Assembly: GCA_900316255.1 (NCBI GenBank)
Contig: ONCI01000001.1
Coordinates: 173,447 to 237,446, forward strand
DNA length: 64,000 bases
DNA from: an uncultured Eubacteriales bacterium
GTDB lineage: Bacteria; Bacillota; Clostridia; Oscillospirales; Oscillospiraceae
Reading direction: 5' to 3'
This document shows, in pieces, positions 15,640 through 23,668 of the stretch (position 1 is the stretch's first letter; every line of letters begins with the position of its first letter). The notes beneath the pieces are model-generated. The model did not search any database. It had not been told where the DNA came from and saw only the letters and a list, made by a program, of their open reading frames with translations. The translations under genes were made by a program, and so were the position numbers.

Positions 15640-15674
15640 GCCTGAAGTCGTGGAGACTTCGGGCTTTTTCTTTT
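15640..15674 (+). terminator. Riboswitch-controlled terminator
   Basis: GCCTGAAGTC (15640-15649) pairs with GACTTCGGGC (15655-15664) with one G-U pair, followed by TTTTTCTTTT. It ends before the GAGGAGG site of ribU, so it is the OFF structure when FMN is bound. Confidence 0.9.
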
Positions 15675-15691
15675 GTGAGGAGGAAAAAATC

Positions 15692-16429
15692 ATGGAAAAA
15701 CTGCTGCAATCCGCCAAGGAAAACCTGGGCTTTCTGCTGGTGTGCGCCGCCGTGTTCGCCGGGCTCTTTCTGCTTGCCTGGCTCTTTGAGCGCCTGCTGG
15801 TGAAAAACCGCAAAAAGTTTTCCGACACCCATTATATCGCCTACACCGCCATTTTCTCCACCATGGCGGCGGTCCTGATGTTGCTGGAGATCCCGCTGTT
15901 CTTTGCCCCCGGCTTTTATAAGCTGGATCTCAGCGAGCTGCCCGTCATGATCTGCACCTTCTACCTGGGACCGGTGGCAGGTGTGGTCTCGGAGTTTATC
16001 AAGGTCTTCCTGAAGCTGATCTTCAAGGGCACAAGCACCGCCTTCGTGGGCGACTTTGCCAACTTCGCCGTGGGCTGCACCTTTGTGCTCCCGGCCAGCA
16101 TTCTCTATCACGCAAAGCCCAGCCGCAAAAGCGCCCTTCTCGGCATGGTCGTGGGCACCCTGGTGATGACCGTCTTCGGCAGCGCCTTCAACGCCCTCTA
16201 TCTCATCCCCAAGTTCGCCCAGCTTTTCCACATGGAACTGGAAAAGATCGTGGGCATGGGAACGGCGGTGAACGGCCATATCACCAGCGTCTATACCCTG
16301 GTCCTCTATGCCGTGGTACCCTTTAACCTCTTGAAGGGGATCCTGGTATCCGCGCTGACCTTCCTGCTTTACAAGCGCATTTCCCCGCTGATGCACAAGG
16401 GCGATGCGCGGAAACAGCAGAGACACTGA
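15692..16429 (+). CDS. ribU: ECF riboflavin transporter S component RibU
   Basis: 245 residues from ATG 15692, with GAGGAGG 10 bases upstream and downstream of the terminator. Five to six hydrophobic segments. The N-terminal helix (FLLVCAAVFAGLFLLAWLF) is followed by the S-component core with YIAYTAIFSTMAAVLMLLEIPL, LSELPVMICTFYLGPVAGV and FIKVFLKLIFKGTSTAFVGDFANF, the RibU substrate-binding region. It captures riboflavin and works with a shared energising module (EcfT, EcfA, EcfA') encoded elsewhere. Control by the FMN riboswitch confirms the substrate. Confidence 0.95.
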   Translation: MEKLLQSAKENLGFLLVCAAVFAGLFLLAWLFERLLVKNRKKFSDTHYIAYTAIFSTMAAVLMLLEIPLFFAPGFYKLDLSELPVMICTFYLGPVAGVVSEFIKVFLKLIFKGTSTAFVGDFANFAVGCTFVLPASILYHAKPSRKSALLGMVVGTLVMTVFGSAFNALYLIPKFAQLFHMELEKIVGMGTAVNGHITSVYTLVLYAVVPFNLLKGILVSALTFLLYKRISPLMHKGDARKQQRH

Positions 16430-16449
16430 AACAGAATCCTGAAGATCCT

Positions 16450-16478
16450 GCACCCCGATTTTCTGTCGGGGTGCTTGC
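16450..16478 (+). terminator. Terminator after ribU
   Basis: GCACCCCGA (16450-16458) pairs perfectly with TCGGGGTGC (16466-16474), followed by a loose T-rich tail. Confidence 0.75.
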
Positions 16479-16525
16479 ATTTTCGGCGGAAGATGATAAA
16501 ATAAAAGAAAAAAGGAGGGATCGCA

Positions 16526-17125
16526 ATGATCATCACCATCGGACGAGAGCATGGCAGCAACGGGCACCTGATCGCAAGCGCCCTGGGCAGGGAGCTTGGC
16601 TTCCGCTGCCTGGATAAGGAGATCGTGGATCGGGCCGCGGAGGATTCCAGCTTCAACAAGGCCATCCTCGCTTCCTATGACGAAAAGCGGATCTCTCCCT
16701 ATATCTCCAGTTCGCCCCACTACATGGGCATGGGGGAGGGCTTCCGCCTCAGTACCCAGATCGCCGCCGCCCAGTTTGACGCCATCCGCAGTCTTGCCGA
16801 AGAGGGGGACAGCATCTTCGTGGGCCGCTGCGCGGACTATGTGCTGCGCAACCGGAAGGACATGCTGCGCGTTTTCATCATGGCGCCTGTTGAATTTCGG
16901 GTACGCACCATGATGCAGCGCCAGGGCCTGACGGAAGACCAGGCCAGACGCCTGATCAAGCAGGTGGACAAGGACCGCTCCAGCTATTATAAATACTATA
17001 CCGATCAGTCCTGGGGCGATATTGACAATTATGATCTCTGCATCAACAGCGCCATCACCGGCATCGACGGCGCCGTCATGGCCATCGCGGGCGTGGTCCG
17101 CAGCCTGATGAAGGCCGAGAAATAA
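16526..17125 (+). CDS. Cytidylate kinase-like family protein
   Basis: 199 residues. The start IITIGREHGSNGHLIASALGRELGF is the modified P-loop of the cytidylate kinase-like family (GREHGSNG in place of a classical Walker A), followed by CLDKEIVDRAAE and the FVGRCADYVLR strand. RVRTMMQRQGLTEDQARR matches the lid region. The family resembles CMP kinase, but members often coexist with a true cmk and their substrate is unproven. AGGAGGG precedes the ATG at 16526. Confidence 0.85.
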   Translation: MIITIGREHGSNGHLIASALGRELGFRCLDKEIVDRAAEDSSFNKAILASYDEKRISPYISSSPHYMGMGEGFRLSTQIAAAQFDAIRSLAEEGDSIFVGRCADYVLRNRKDMLRVFIMAPVEFRVRTMMQRQGLTEDQARRLIKQVDKDRSSYYKYYTDQSWGDIDNYDLCINSAITGIDGAVMAIAGVVRSLMKAEK

Positions 17126-17140
17126 CGTACATGAATAAAG

Positions 17141-17178
17141 AAAGCACTCACGGCGGTTCCAATCGCCGTGAGTGCTTT
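17141..17178. terminator. Bidirectional terminator
   Basis: A perfect 15-bp stem (17141-17155 with 17164-17178), AAAGCACTCACGGCG and its complement. It serves the kinase-like gene and the end of recG on the minus strand. Confidence 0.9.
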
Positions 17179-17179
17179 T

Positions 17180-19162
17180 TCAGTTGAAGCTGTCGGCGCT
17201 GTCGTGGAAGAGGCGGTCGACTCGCTCCCGCAGGGCCGGATGCTCCTGCAGCGTGGGGTCCGCGGCCAGCAGCCGCAGCGCCGCCTGTTGGGCCCGCTGC
17301 AGTACCTGGGCGTCGCCTCCCAGGTCCGCCACGTGCATCTCAGGCAGTCCGCTCTGCCGCGAGCCGAAGAAGTCGCCGGGACCGCGCAGGCGCAGGTCCT
17401 CTTCGGCCACCTTGAATCCGTCATTGGTCTTGCACAGAATGTCCAGCCGCGCCCTGACCTCGTCGCCGTCTGCGTCGGAAACCAGGATGCACCAGCTCTT
17501 GTGGCTGCCCCGGCCGACCCTGCCCCGCAGCTGGTGCAGCTGGCTGAGCCCGAAGCGCTCGGCGTTTTCCACCACCATCAGGCATGCGTTTGGCACGTCC
17601 ACGCCAACTTCGATCACTGTGGTGGAGACCAGGATGTCCGCTTCGCCGCTGACGAAGGCGGCCATCACGGCGTCCTTGTCTTTCGGCTTCATCTTGCCGT
17701 GGACACAGGCCACCTTCAACTCCGGGAAGGCCTCCTGCAGCTCTCTGGCGTGCTCCTCCGCGGACTTCAGCTCCATGGGAAGGTCCTCGTTCTCCTCCAC
17801 CATGGGGCACACCACGAAGATCTGGCGGCCTTCCGCGGCAAGCTTGCGGATAAAGCCGTTTAGCCTTGCCCGGTAGCTCTCGTCCACGGCGAAGGTATCC
17901 ACCTTCTGCCGTCCGGGGGGCAGCTCATCGATGATCGACACGTCCAGATCGCCGTAAAGGATCAGGGCAAGGGTCCGGGGAATGGGCGTTGCGGACATGA
18001 CCAGCACGTGTGGGCGTGTGCCCTTTCCGATCATGGCGGAGCGCTGGTTCACGCCGAAGCGGTGCTGCTCGTCCGTGATGACAAGACCCAGGTTTTTGTA
18101 CTCCACGTCCTGGCTGAAGAGCGCGTGGGTGCCGATGATGAGATCCAGCTCGCCGCTCTGCAGCTTTGCCTTGATCTCCCGCTTCTCTTTGGCGGTGGAG
18201 GAGCCGGTGAGCTTGCCCATCCGGATGCCGAAGGGGGAGAGGAAACGGTCCATCGTAGTCAGGTGCTGCTGGGCCAGGATCTCCGTCGGCGCCATGAAAG
18301 CGCTGCAGAGGCCGCTTTTCCAGGCGGCCCACACCAGCGCCGCGGCCACCATGGTTTTACCGCTGCCCACGTCGCCCTGGACAAGGCGGTTCATGACGCT
18401 GCCGGAGGCGAGGTCCGCCAGCGCTTCCTCCACGGCCCTGCGCTGGGCTCCGGTAGGCCGGAAGGGGAGCTCGGCGTAGAATTCCTCGATCTCCACCGGT
18501 TCCAGACGGCATCCCTGCTCTTTGACCCGGGTCTCCCGCATCTTGCCGAGCGCGCAGGCCAGAACGAAGAGCTCTTCGAACACCAGCCGCCGCCGCGCAA
18601 TGTCAAGAGCCCGGATCTCCTCCGGCAGCAGCTCCGGCAGCTCCTCCCGGCAGCTCTCCAGGGCCTGGCGCACCGCCTGCAGGATCGTTCTCTGGTTCAG
18701 CGCGGCGTTCATCCGGTAGACGGGAACGATCCGTCCGGTGACGCCGCCCTCAGTGTCCTCCCGCTCGCAGACAGGGTTGGTCATGCTGCGCCGTGCGCCG
18801 CTGACCTCGATCTTTCCGTAGAAGACGTAGCTTTCGCCCTTGTGGATGCCGTCCTTTCGGTAGGACTGGTTAAAATAGGTGATTTCTACCATGCCGCTCT
18901 CGTCCACGGCCCGGAATTTTACCAGATCCAGCCCCCGGCGGATCCGGGTAAGACGGGGCGTGTCCGCCACCAGAGCGCGGATGCACACCGTTTCGCCGTG
19001 CACGGTCAGCGCGATGGGTTTATAGACGCTTCTGTCCTCGTAACGGCGGGGGAAATAGCAAAGAAGGTCATAGAGAGTAAAGACGCCCAGCTTTTGGAAA
19101 GCCAGCGCCTTTTTCTCTCCTATGCCCTTCAGGTAACGGATATCCGTTTGCAGATTTGCCAT
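17180..19162 (-). CDS. recG: ATP-dependent DNA helicase RecG
   Basis: Reverses stalled replication forks and branch-migrates recombination intermediates. 660 residues from the ATG at 19162 (MANLQTDIRYLKGIGEKKA). A longer in-frame reading is rejected because it would run into apbE. The N-terminal wedge/OB part has VFTLYDLLCYFPRRYEDRS; helicase motif I is QGDVGSGKTMVAAAL, motif II ITDEQHRFG, motif III VMSATPIPRTLAL, and the C-terminal motifs VIEVGVDVPNA and QLRGRVGRG are intact. It starts one base after the apbE stop, as the last gene of a three-gene operon. Confidence 0.96.
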   Translation of the reverse strand: MANLQTDIRYLKGIGEKKALAFQKLGVFTLYDLLCYFPRRYEDRSVYKPIALTVHGETVCIRALVADTPRLTRIRRGLDLVKFRAVDESGMVEITYFNQSYRKDGIHKGESYVFYGKIEVSGARRSMTNPVCEREDTEGGVTGRIVPVYRMNAALNQRTILQAVRQALESCREELPELLPEEIRALDIARRRLVFEELFVLACALGKMRETRVKEQGCRLEPVEIEEFYAELPFRPTGAQRRAVEEALADLASGSVMNRLVQGDVGSGKTMVAAALVWAAWKSGLCSAFMAPTEILAQQHLTTMDRFLSPFGIRMGKLTGSSTAKEKREIKAKLQSGELDLIIGTHALFSQDVEYKNLGLVITDEQHRFGVNQRSAMIGKGTRPHVLVMSATPIPRTLALILYGDLDVSIIDELPPGRQKVDTFAVDESYRARLNGFIRKLAAEGRQIFVVCPMVEENEDLPMELKSAEEHARELQEAFPELKVACVHGKMKPKDKDAVMAAFVSGEADILVSTTVIEVGVDVPNACLMVVENAERFGLSQLHQLRGRVGRGSHKSWCILVSDADGDEVRARLDILCKTNDGFKVAEEDLRLRGPGDFFGSRQSGLPEMHVADLGGDAQVLQRAQQAALRLLAADPTLQEHPALRERVDRLFHDSADSFN

Positions 19163-19163
19163 A

Positions 19164-20228
19164 TTACTCCGAATAGACCACACGGTACTTCTCCGCGTCG
19201 ATGGAAAGGGTGAAGTCTTCCAGCAGACCCTTGGTGCACACAATGCGGTCGTCCGTGGTGATGAGGATCATCTCAAAGCCGCCGTACTGCCGCCAGTAGT
19301 TCAGGGCCTTTGCCTCGCCCAGTACGAACATGGCGGTGGAAAGGCAGTCGGCCATGGTCCCGTCCTCACAGATGATGGTGACGGAGCGCAGCGCGCTGCC
19401 GCTGGGGTGGCCGGTGGCGGGGTTGAGAATGTGGTGATACACTGTGTTCTTGATGGAAAAATTCCGCTGATAGGGGCCGCTGGTGACCACCGCGGTCTCG
19501 CCCACAGTGACGACGCCCACATAGCCGTCTGGATTCTCCGGATCCTGGATCGCGACCTTCCAGAGGCTGCCGTCGGGCTTCACACCCAGGGTCTGGACGT
19601 TTCCGCCCAGGGAGATGATGGCGCTCTTCACGCCGGCCTGGCGCATGGCGTCGATGGCGTTCTCCGAGGCGCAGCCCTTGGCCACGGCGCCGAAGCTCAG
19701 CTCGCCGTATTCCGGAATGGTCAGCGAATAGGAACCGGAGGCGGGGAAGCTGGTGAGGGAGATCTTGTCAAAGCAGAGTCTGCTCAGATCTTCGGCGATT
19801 TCCGATTCTGTGGGCTTATAGTATTTCTGGTCCACGAAGCCCCAGCGCTTGATCAGGGGATAGAGACTCAGATCCAGCGCGCCGCCGCTCTGGTCGTAGA
19901 CGGTCCGGGCGCAGGTGAGCATCTTGGCCACCTGGGCGGAAACCACGGTGCTCTGGCCTCTGGCGTGGTTGATGGCGTAAACGGTACTGGTGCTCAGCTC
20001 CGGGTCCAGCATCACGTCCATGGCGAGGATCACGCTGGCCGCGGCGTCCAGGGCCTTTTCGCCATTGTTGCCGTAGGCCGTGAGGGTCATGACCGTGTCC
20101 ATGGCGAAGAGCTCCCTGGTGGACTTGCGGTTTTCACCACAGGCGGCCAGGGGCAGCATCATGGCAAGGCACAGCAGCAGCGCCGCCGCGCGCAGTAAAC
20201 GGTTAGAGAAGATCTTTGTGTGTCTCAT
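19164..20228 (-). CDS. apbE: FAD:protein FMN transferase ApbE, lipoprotein
   Basis: Transfers FMN from FAD onto a threonine of exported flavoproteins such as Rnf or flavin-based reductases. 354 residues. A lipoprotein signal peptide is visible (basic start, hydrophobic core LLRAAALLLCLAMMLPLAAC, with the lipobox Cys near residue 30), so it works outside the membrane. Family motifs: MDTVMTLTAYG, ALDLSLYPLIKRWGF, GELSFGAVAKGCASE, IISLGGNVQTLG and HHILNPATGHPSGS. It starts inside the end of the aldo/keto reductase gene (26-base overlap), implying tight translational coupling. Confidence 0.95.
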   Translation of the reverse strand: MRHTKIFSNRLLRAAALLLCLAMMLPLAACGENRKSTRELFAMDTVMTLTAYGNNGEKALDAAASVILAMDVMLDPELSTSTVYAINHARGQSTVVSAQVAKMLTCARTVYDQSGGALDLSLYPLIKRWGFVDQKYYKPTESEIAEDLSRLCFDKISLTSFPASGSYSLTIPEYGELSFGAVAKGCASENAIDAMRQAGVKSAIISLGGNVQTLGVKPDGSLWKVAIQDPENPDGYVGVVTVGETAVVTSGPYQRNFSIKNTVYHHILNPATGHPSGSALRSVTIICEDGTMADCLSTAMFVLGEAKALNYWRQYGGFEMILITTDDRIVCTKGLLEDFTLSIDAEKYRVVYSE

Positions 20229-21231
20229 AGAATTCTCTGTAATCCTTCAGCATGTATTTGAGCAGATTGGGGGTGTCGAGCTGATAGGGGCATTTGCCGG
20301 AGCAGCTGTGACACTCCAGGCAGTCCTCGATCTTGTTCATCTTGGCCTGCCATTCCGGGGTCATGTATTGCTGCCAGGGGCTGCGGCGCAGCAGCATGTT
20401 CATCCTGGCGCAGTTGCGGATCTCGATCCCCACGGGGCAGGGCATACAGTAGCCGCAGCTGCGGCAGAAGCTTCCCGAGAGCTCCTGGCGCTCCTTTCGG
20501 ATGAACGCGGCCAGCTCCTCGTCCATGTCCGGGTCTTCCTCCGCCACGGCGAGCCACTGCTCCAGCTCCTCCGTCTTCTGGATGCCCCAGATAGGCACTA
20601 CATTGTCATACTGCTTCATGAAAGCGTGGCAGGCCCGCACGTTGGAAAGCATCCCGCCGGCCAGCCCCTTCATGGCGATGTAGCCCATGCCGGCCTCTTT
20701 GCACTTTTCCGCAAGGGCCAGATCCCGGTCGGAAGAAATGTAGCTGAAGGGGAACTGCAGAGTCTCGAAATACCCTGAGGCAATGCAGGCTTCCGCCACG
20801 TCGATCTTGTGTGAAGTCACGCCGATATGGTCGATCCAGCCCCTGCGCTTGGCCTCCAGCGCGCCGGCGTAGGCGCCGTTGGGGTCCTTGGGGTCCGGGA
20901 CCTCCGGCACCTGGTGGAATTGGAACAGGTCGATGTGATCGGTCTTCATGCTGCACAGGCTCTGCTCGATGTGCCGGAGCACCCCGTCCTTGTCCCGCGC
21001 CTGGCTCTTGGTGGAGATCACGATCTTGTCCCGCACGTCGGAGAGGGCCAGGCCGATCTTCTTTTCACTGTCGGTATAGGCGTTGGCGGTATCAAAGTAA
21101 TTGATCCCGCCCTCATAGGCCGCGCGCAGCAGCTTCACGGCATAGTCAACGTCGCAGCGCTGCACAGGCAGGCAGCCCATGGCGGTTTTCGTCACGGTCA
21201 AACCGGTTTTGCCAAGGGGAATCTTCTTCAT
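20203..21231 (-). CDS. Aldo/keto reductase with C-terminal 4Fe-4S cysteines
   Basis: 342 residues. Residues 1-260 are an aldo/keto reductase barrel (GKTGLTVTKTAMGCLP, FDTANAYTDSEKKIG, IDLFQFHQVPE, IGVTSHK). The C-terminal part has CRSCGYCMPCPVGIEI and CLECHSCSGKCPYQLDTP, two cysteine clusters as in bacterial ferredoxin-like domains. This clostridial type probably exchanges electrons between the iron-sulfur domain and an unknown carbonyl substrate. First gene of the operon with apbE and recG; I could not place a convincing promoter. GGAGGG precedes the ATG. Confidence 0.9.
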   Translation of the reverse strand: MKKIPLGKTGLTVTKTAMGCLPVQRCDVDYAVKLLRAAYEGGINYFDTANAYTDSEKKIGLALSDVRDKIVISTKSQARDKDGVLRHIEQSLCSMKTDHIDLFQFHQVPEVPDPKDPNGAYAGALEAKRRGWIDHIGVTSHKIDVAEACIASGYFETLQFPFSYISSDRDLALAEKCKEAGMGYIAMKGLAGGMLSNVRACHAFMKQYDNVVPIWGIQKTEELEQWLAVAEEDPDMDEELAAFIRKERQELSGSFCRSCGYCMPCPVGIEIRNCARMNMLLRRSPWQQYMTPEWQAKMNKIEDCLECHSCSGKCPYQLDTPNLLKYMLKDYREFYETHKDLL

Positions 21232-21265
21232 CTCGGACCCTCCCGGAAAAAAATCAAAACAAGGC

Positions 21266-21294
21266 TTTACATTTAGGATTTCATTTGGTATAAT
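21266..21294 (+). promoter_or_regulatory. Promoter of tRNA-Arg
   Basis: TTTACA, 17-bp spacer, TATAAT, about 70 bp before the tRNA, giving a processed leader. Confidence 0.75.
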
Positions 21295-21365
21295 ACCCCC
21301 TGCTCGAAAGCAAGGTCATTATATCAGATGTTTCTGACCTTGTAAAGTTGGAGCAAAAAGAATAT

Positions 21366-21439
21366 GCGGCCGTAGCTCAGCTGGATAGAGTGCCAGACTC
21401 CGACTCTGGAGGTCGTGGGTTCGAATCCCGTCGGCCGTA
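21366..21439 (+). tRNA. tRNA-Arg (anticodon CCG)
   Basis: 74-base cloverleaf: acceptor GCGGCCG/CGGCCGT with a G-U first pair, anticodon stem CCAGA/TCTGG around CTCCGAC (anticodon CCG), T-loop TTCGAAT. CCA is encoded at 21440-21442. Confidence 0.96.
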
Positions 21440-21477
21440 CCAAACAAGCCACCCCCATGGGGTGGCTTGTTTGGTAC
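21437..21477 (+). terminator. Terminator overlapping the tRNA-Arg 3' end
   Basis: A perfect 19-bp stem (21437-21455 with 21459-21477) around CAT. The first bases of the left arm are the last tRNA bases and the encoded CCA, so the terminator can pair with the tRNA 3' end, as at tRNA-Leu. Confidence 0.85.
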
Positions 21478-21510
21478 AGTCGAGGGCCGCAATTCCGGGA
21501 GGAAAGGATC

Positions 21511-22110
21511 ATGACGGAAAAAGAGAAGATGCTGGCGGGTCTCCTGTACGACCCCAGTGATCCGGAGCTGGCGGCGCTTCGGCAGAGGGCCCATGTTCTC
21601 AGCAAGCGCTATAACGACACCGATGAGACTCGGGAGGCGGAACGCAGGGCGATCCTGCAAGAGCTCTTGCCCGATTGCGGAGAGAGCGTCTACCTGCAGG
21701 GACCGGTGCAGTTTGACTATGGCTGCTTTACCTCCTTCGGCGCGTGCTCCTATGCAAACTTCAACTTCACCTGTCTGGACTGTGCTCCGGTGAAGATCGG
21801 CTCCAGTGTGTTTATGGGCCCCAACGTCTCCCTGCTTACGCCGGTGCATCCGCTGCGCTGGCAGGACCGCAACCTCTACCGAAAGGCGGACGGCACCTTG
21901 ACGGATCGGGAATACGCCAGACCCATCACCATTGAGGACAACTGCTGGATCGCCGGAAACGTGACCGTCTGCGGTGGAGTGACCATCGGCGCCGGCAGCG
22001 TGATCGGGGCCGGCAGCGTGGTGACGCGGGACATCCCCTCCGGGGTGTTTGCCGCCGGGGTGCCCTGCCGGGTGATCCACCCCATAACGGACGAGGACGC
22101 GATGCCCTGA
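21511..22110 (+). CDS. Sugar O-acetyltransferase, maltose/galactoside type
   Basis: 199 residues from ATG 21511, with GGAGGAAAG upstream. The start MTEKEKMLAGLLYDPSDPEL is the Maa/LacA N-terminal motif, and the rest is a left-handed beta-helix of hexapeptide repeats (VKIGSSVFMGPNVSLLTP, ITIEDNCWIAGNVTVCGGVTIGAGSVIGAGSVVT) with the catalytic His in TPVHP. It acetylates the 6-hydroxyl of sugars with acetyl-CoA, probably as detoxification. It lies before the sugar transporter and the GH31 gene and may belong to the same carbohydrate locus. Confidence 0.9.
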   Translation: MTEKEKMLAGLLYDPSDPELAALRQRAHVLSKRYNDTDETREAERRAILQELLPDCGESVYLQGPVQFDYGCFTSFGACSYANFNFTCLDCAPVKIGSSVFMGPNVSLLTPVHPLRWQDRNLYRKADGTLTDREYARPITIEDNCWIAGNVTVCGGVTIGAGSVIGAGSVVTRDIPSGVFAAGVPCRVIHPITDEDAMP

Positions 22111-22129
22111 GTCTGCCGTTTGAAAAACC

Positions 22130-22159
22130 TTGGCGGATCTTCCGCTTTTGCGGTATGAT
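22130..22159 (+). promoter_or_regulatory. Probable promoter of the GPH transporter
   Basis: TTGGCG, 18-bp spacer, TATGAT, about 33 bp before the ATG at 22192, with GGAGG in between. Confidence 0.6.
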
Positions 22160-22191
22160 AGATCCAGAACAGCATAGAGGAGGTTTTTGTC

Positions 22192-23629
22192 ATGAGCGAT
22201 TCTTCCTACATTGCGCGCACCAGCGGCCTGAAAACCAAAGATTATGTAGGCTATGCCATGATCGATGCGGCCGGCTGCCTGGTGTTCAGCCTGGTCACCA
22301 CTCTGCTCCAGAAGTTTTACACCGACATCTTCCATCTGAGCCCGCTCTTTATCATGCTCATGTTCATCGGCGCCCGGATCTGGGACGGGATCAACGACCC
22401 CATCATGGGTCGGATCTGCGATACGGTGAAGCCCTCCCGCTTTGGCCGCTACTGCCCCTGGATCCTGTACGCGGCGCTGCCGCTGGCGCTCTCGGCGGTG
22501 CTCATGTTCCTGAAATTCCCTGGCATGGGGGAGGAGGGGCATACCCTCGCCACCTGCGTCTATGCCACCGTCACCTATGTCTTCTTCGGCATGGCCTATA
22601 CGGTCCTGCAGATCCCTTACGGCTCCCTGGCCTCTGTGGTCACTACCGACGTCTCCGAGCGCAGCAAGCTCTCTGTCTGGCGCTCCATCGGCGCGGCCGT
22701 CGGTTCCATCCCGGTGCTGCTCATCGCGAGCTTTGCCTACGCCAAGAGGCTTGACGCAAACGGCGCTGTGGTCTTCGGTGAAAACGGCAAGGCCATCACC
22801 GACCTCCAGTATGCGCCGGTGATCCGGGGCGTGGTGATCATGGCCCTTGTCTCCTTCGTCATGCTGCTCGTCGCCTTTCGCCTGAATCGGGAGCGGGTGA
22901 AGACCCGTCCCCAGCCTGTGGAAAAGGGAGCCGCTCTCAAGGCCATGAAGCTGTTGTTTCATAACCGCGCCTTTGTCTCCGTGAGCCTCATTTCCATGCT
23001 GCTGCTCTCCGGCCAGATGTTCACCCAGAGCTTTTATACCTACCTCTTCGACGACTATTTCCACGCCAACTGGATGAACCTGGCTTCCCAGGCCTGCACC
23101 TATTCTCCCATGCTGGTCATGATGTTCCTTCTGCCCGGCATGGCGCGGAAGATCGGCAAGAAAGAGGTCTGCGCTCCTCCGCGGCATGGAACCGGATCTG
23201 CTCATGTGGATCTTCCTGGCCCTCTGTTTTGTCAGCGGCTGCGGCCTCACCACTTTGGTCATGCAGCTTTGGGCCATGGTCACCGACGCTGTTGACGATA
23301 TCGAGGTGAAGACCGGCAGCCGGGACGACGGCACGGCCTATTCCGTCTTCAACTTCTTCCGCAAGCTGGGCCAGGTCCTTTCCGCCGTTTGCGTGAACGG
23401 CGCGCTTTTGGGCATGCATTACAAGGTGGAAAAGGGCGCCGTCCAGACCCTTGAGAATCTCCGTCGGATGTATGATCTGGCGACCTTGATCCCCGCGGTG
23501 CTCTTCGGCCTGATGGCCCTGCTCCTCTTCCTGTCCTATCCTCTGTCCCGCCATAAGGTGCAGGAGCTGCAGATCCTGAAGGAGCAAAAGCTGAAAGAAT
23601 CCTATGAGAACAAGTTGATCGACATATGA
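22192..23629 (+). pseudogene. GPH-family sugar:cation symporter, frameshifted
   Basis: The start (KTKDYVGYAMIDAAGCLVFS) and segments such as FIGARIWDGINDPIMG, PSRFGRYCPWIL and ASVVTTDVSERSKL are typical of glycoside-pentoside-hexuronide symporters of the MelB/XylP type. The frame is lost near 23175 after KKIGKKEVCA. The family's C-terminal part resumes in the next frame from about 23174 (LLRGMEPDLLMWIFLALCF) to the stop at 23629. About one short membrane-segment portion seems missing between VCA and LLRG, so this reads as a deletion plus frameshift, not a single-base slip. Total coding length is otherwise near normal. An assembly error is possible. It would import a glycoside such as the substrate of the neighbouring GH31. 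Confidence 0.8.
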
Positions 23630-23632
23630 TAA

Positions 23633-23668
23633 AAGGAACCACCGGGAAGTGAACCCGGTGGTTCCCTT
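23633..23668. terminator. Bidirectional terminator
   Basis: GGAACCACCGGG (23635-23646) pairs perfectly with CCCGGTGGTTCC (23654-23665), flanked by AAAA and CTTT. It separates the transporter from the convergent GH31 gene. Confidence 0.85.

Noticed and set aside
19163-19243. Extended start of RecG
   Set aside because: The added residues overlap apbE and are not RecG-like; MANLQTDIRYLKGIG is the usual start.
21415-21510. Longer N-terminus for the sugar acetyltransferase
   Set aside because: It would start inside tRNA-Arg and run through its terminator; the ATG at 21511 with GGAGGAAAG is better.
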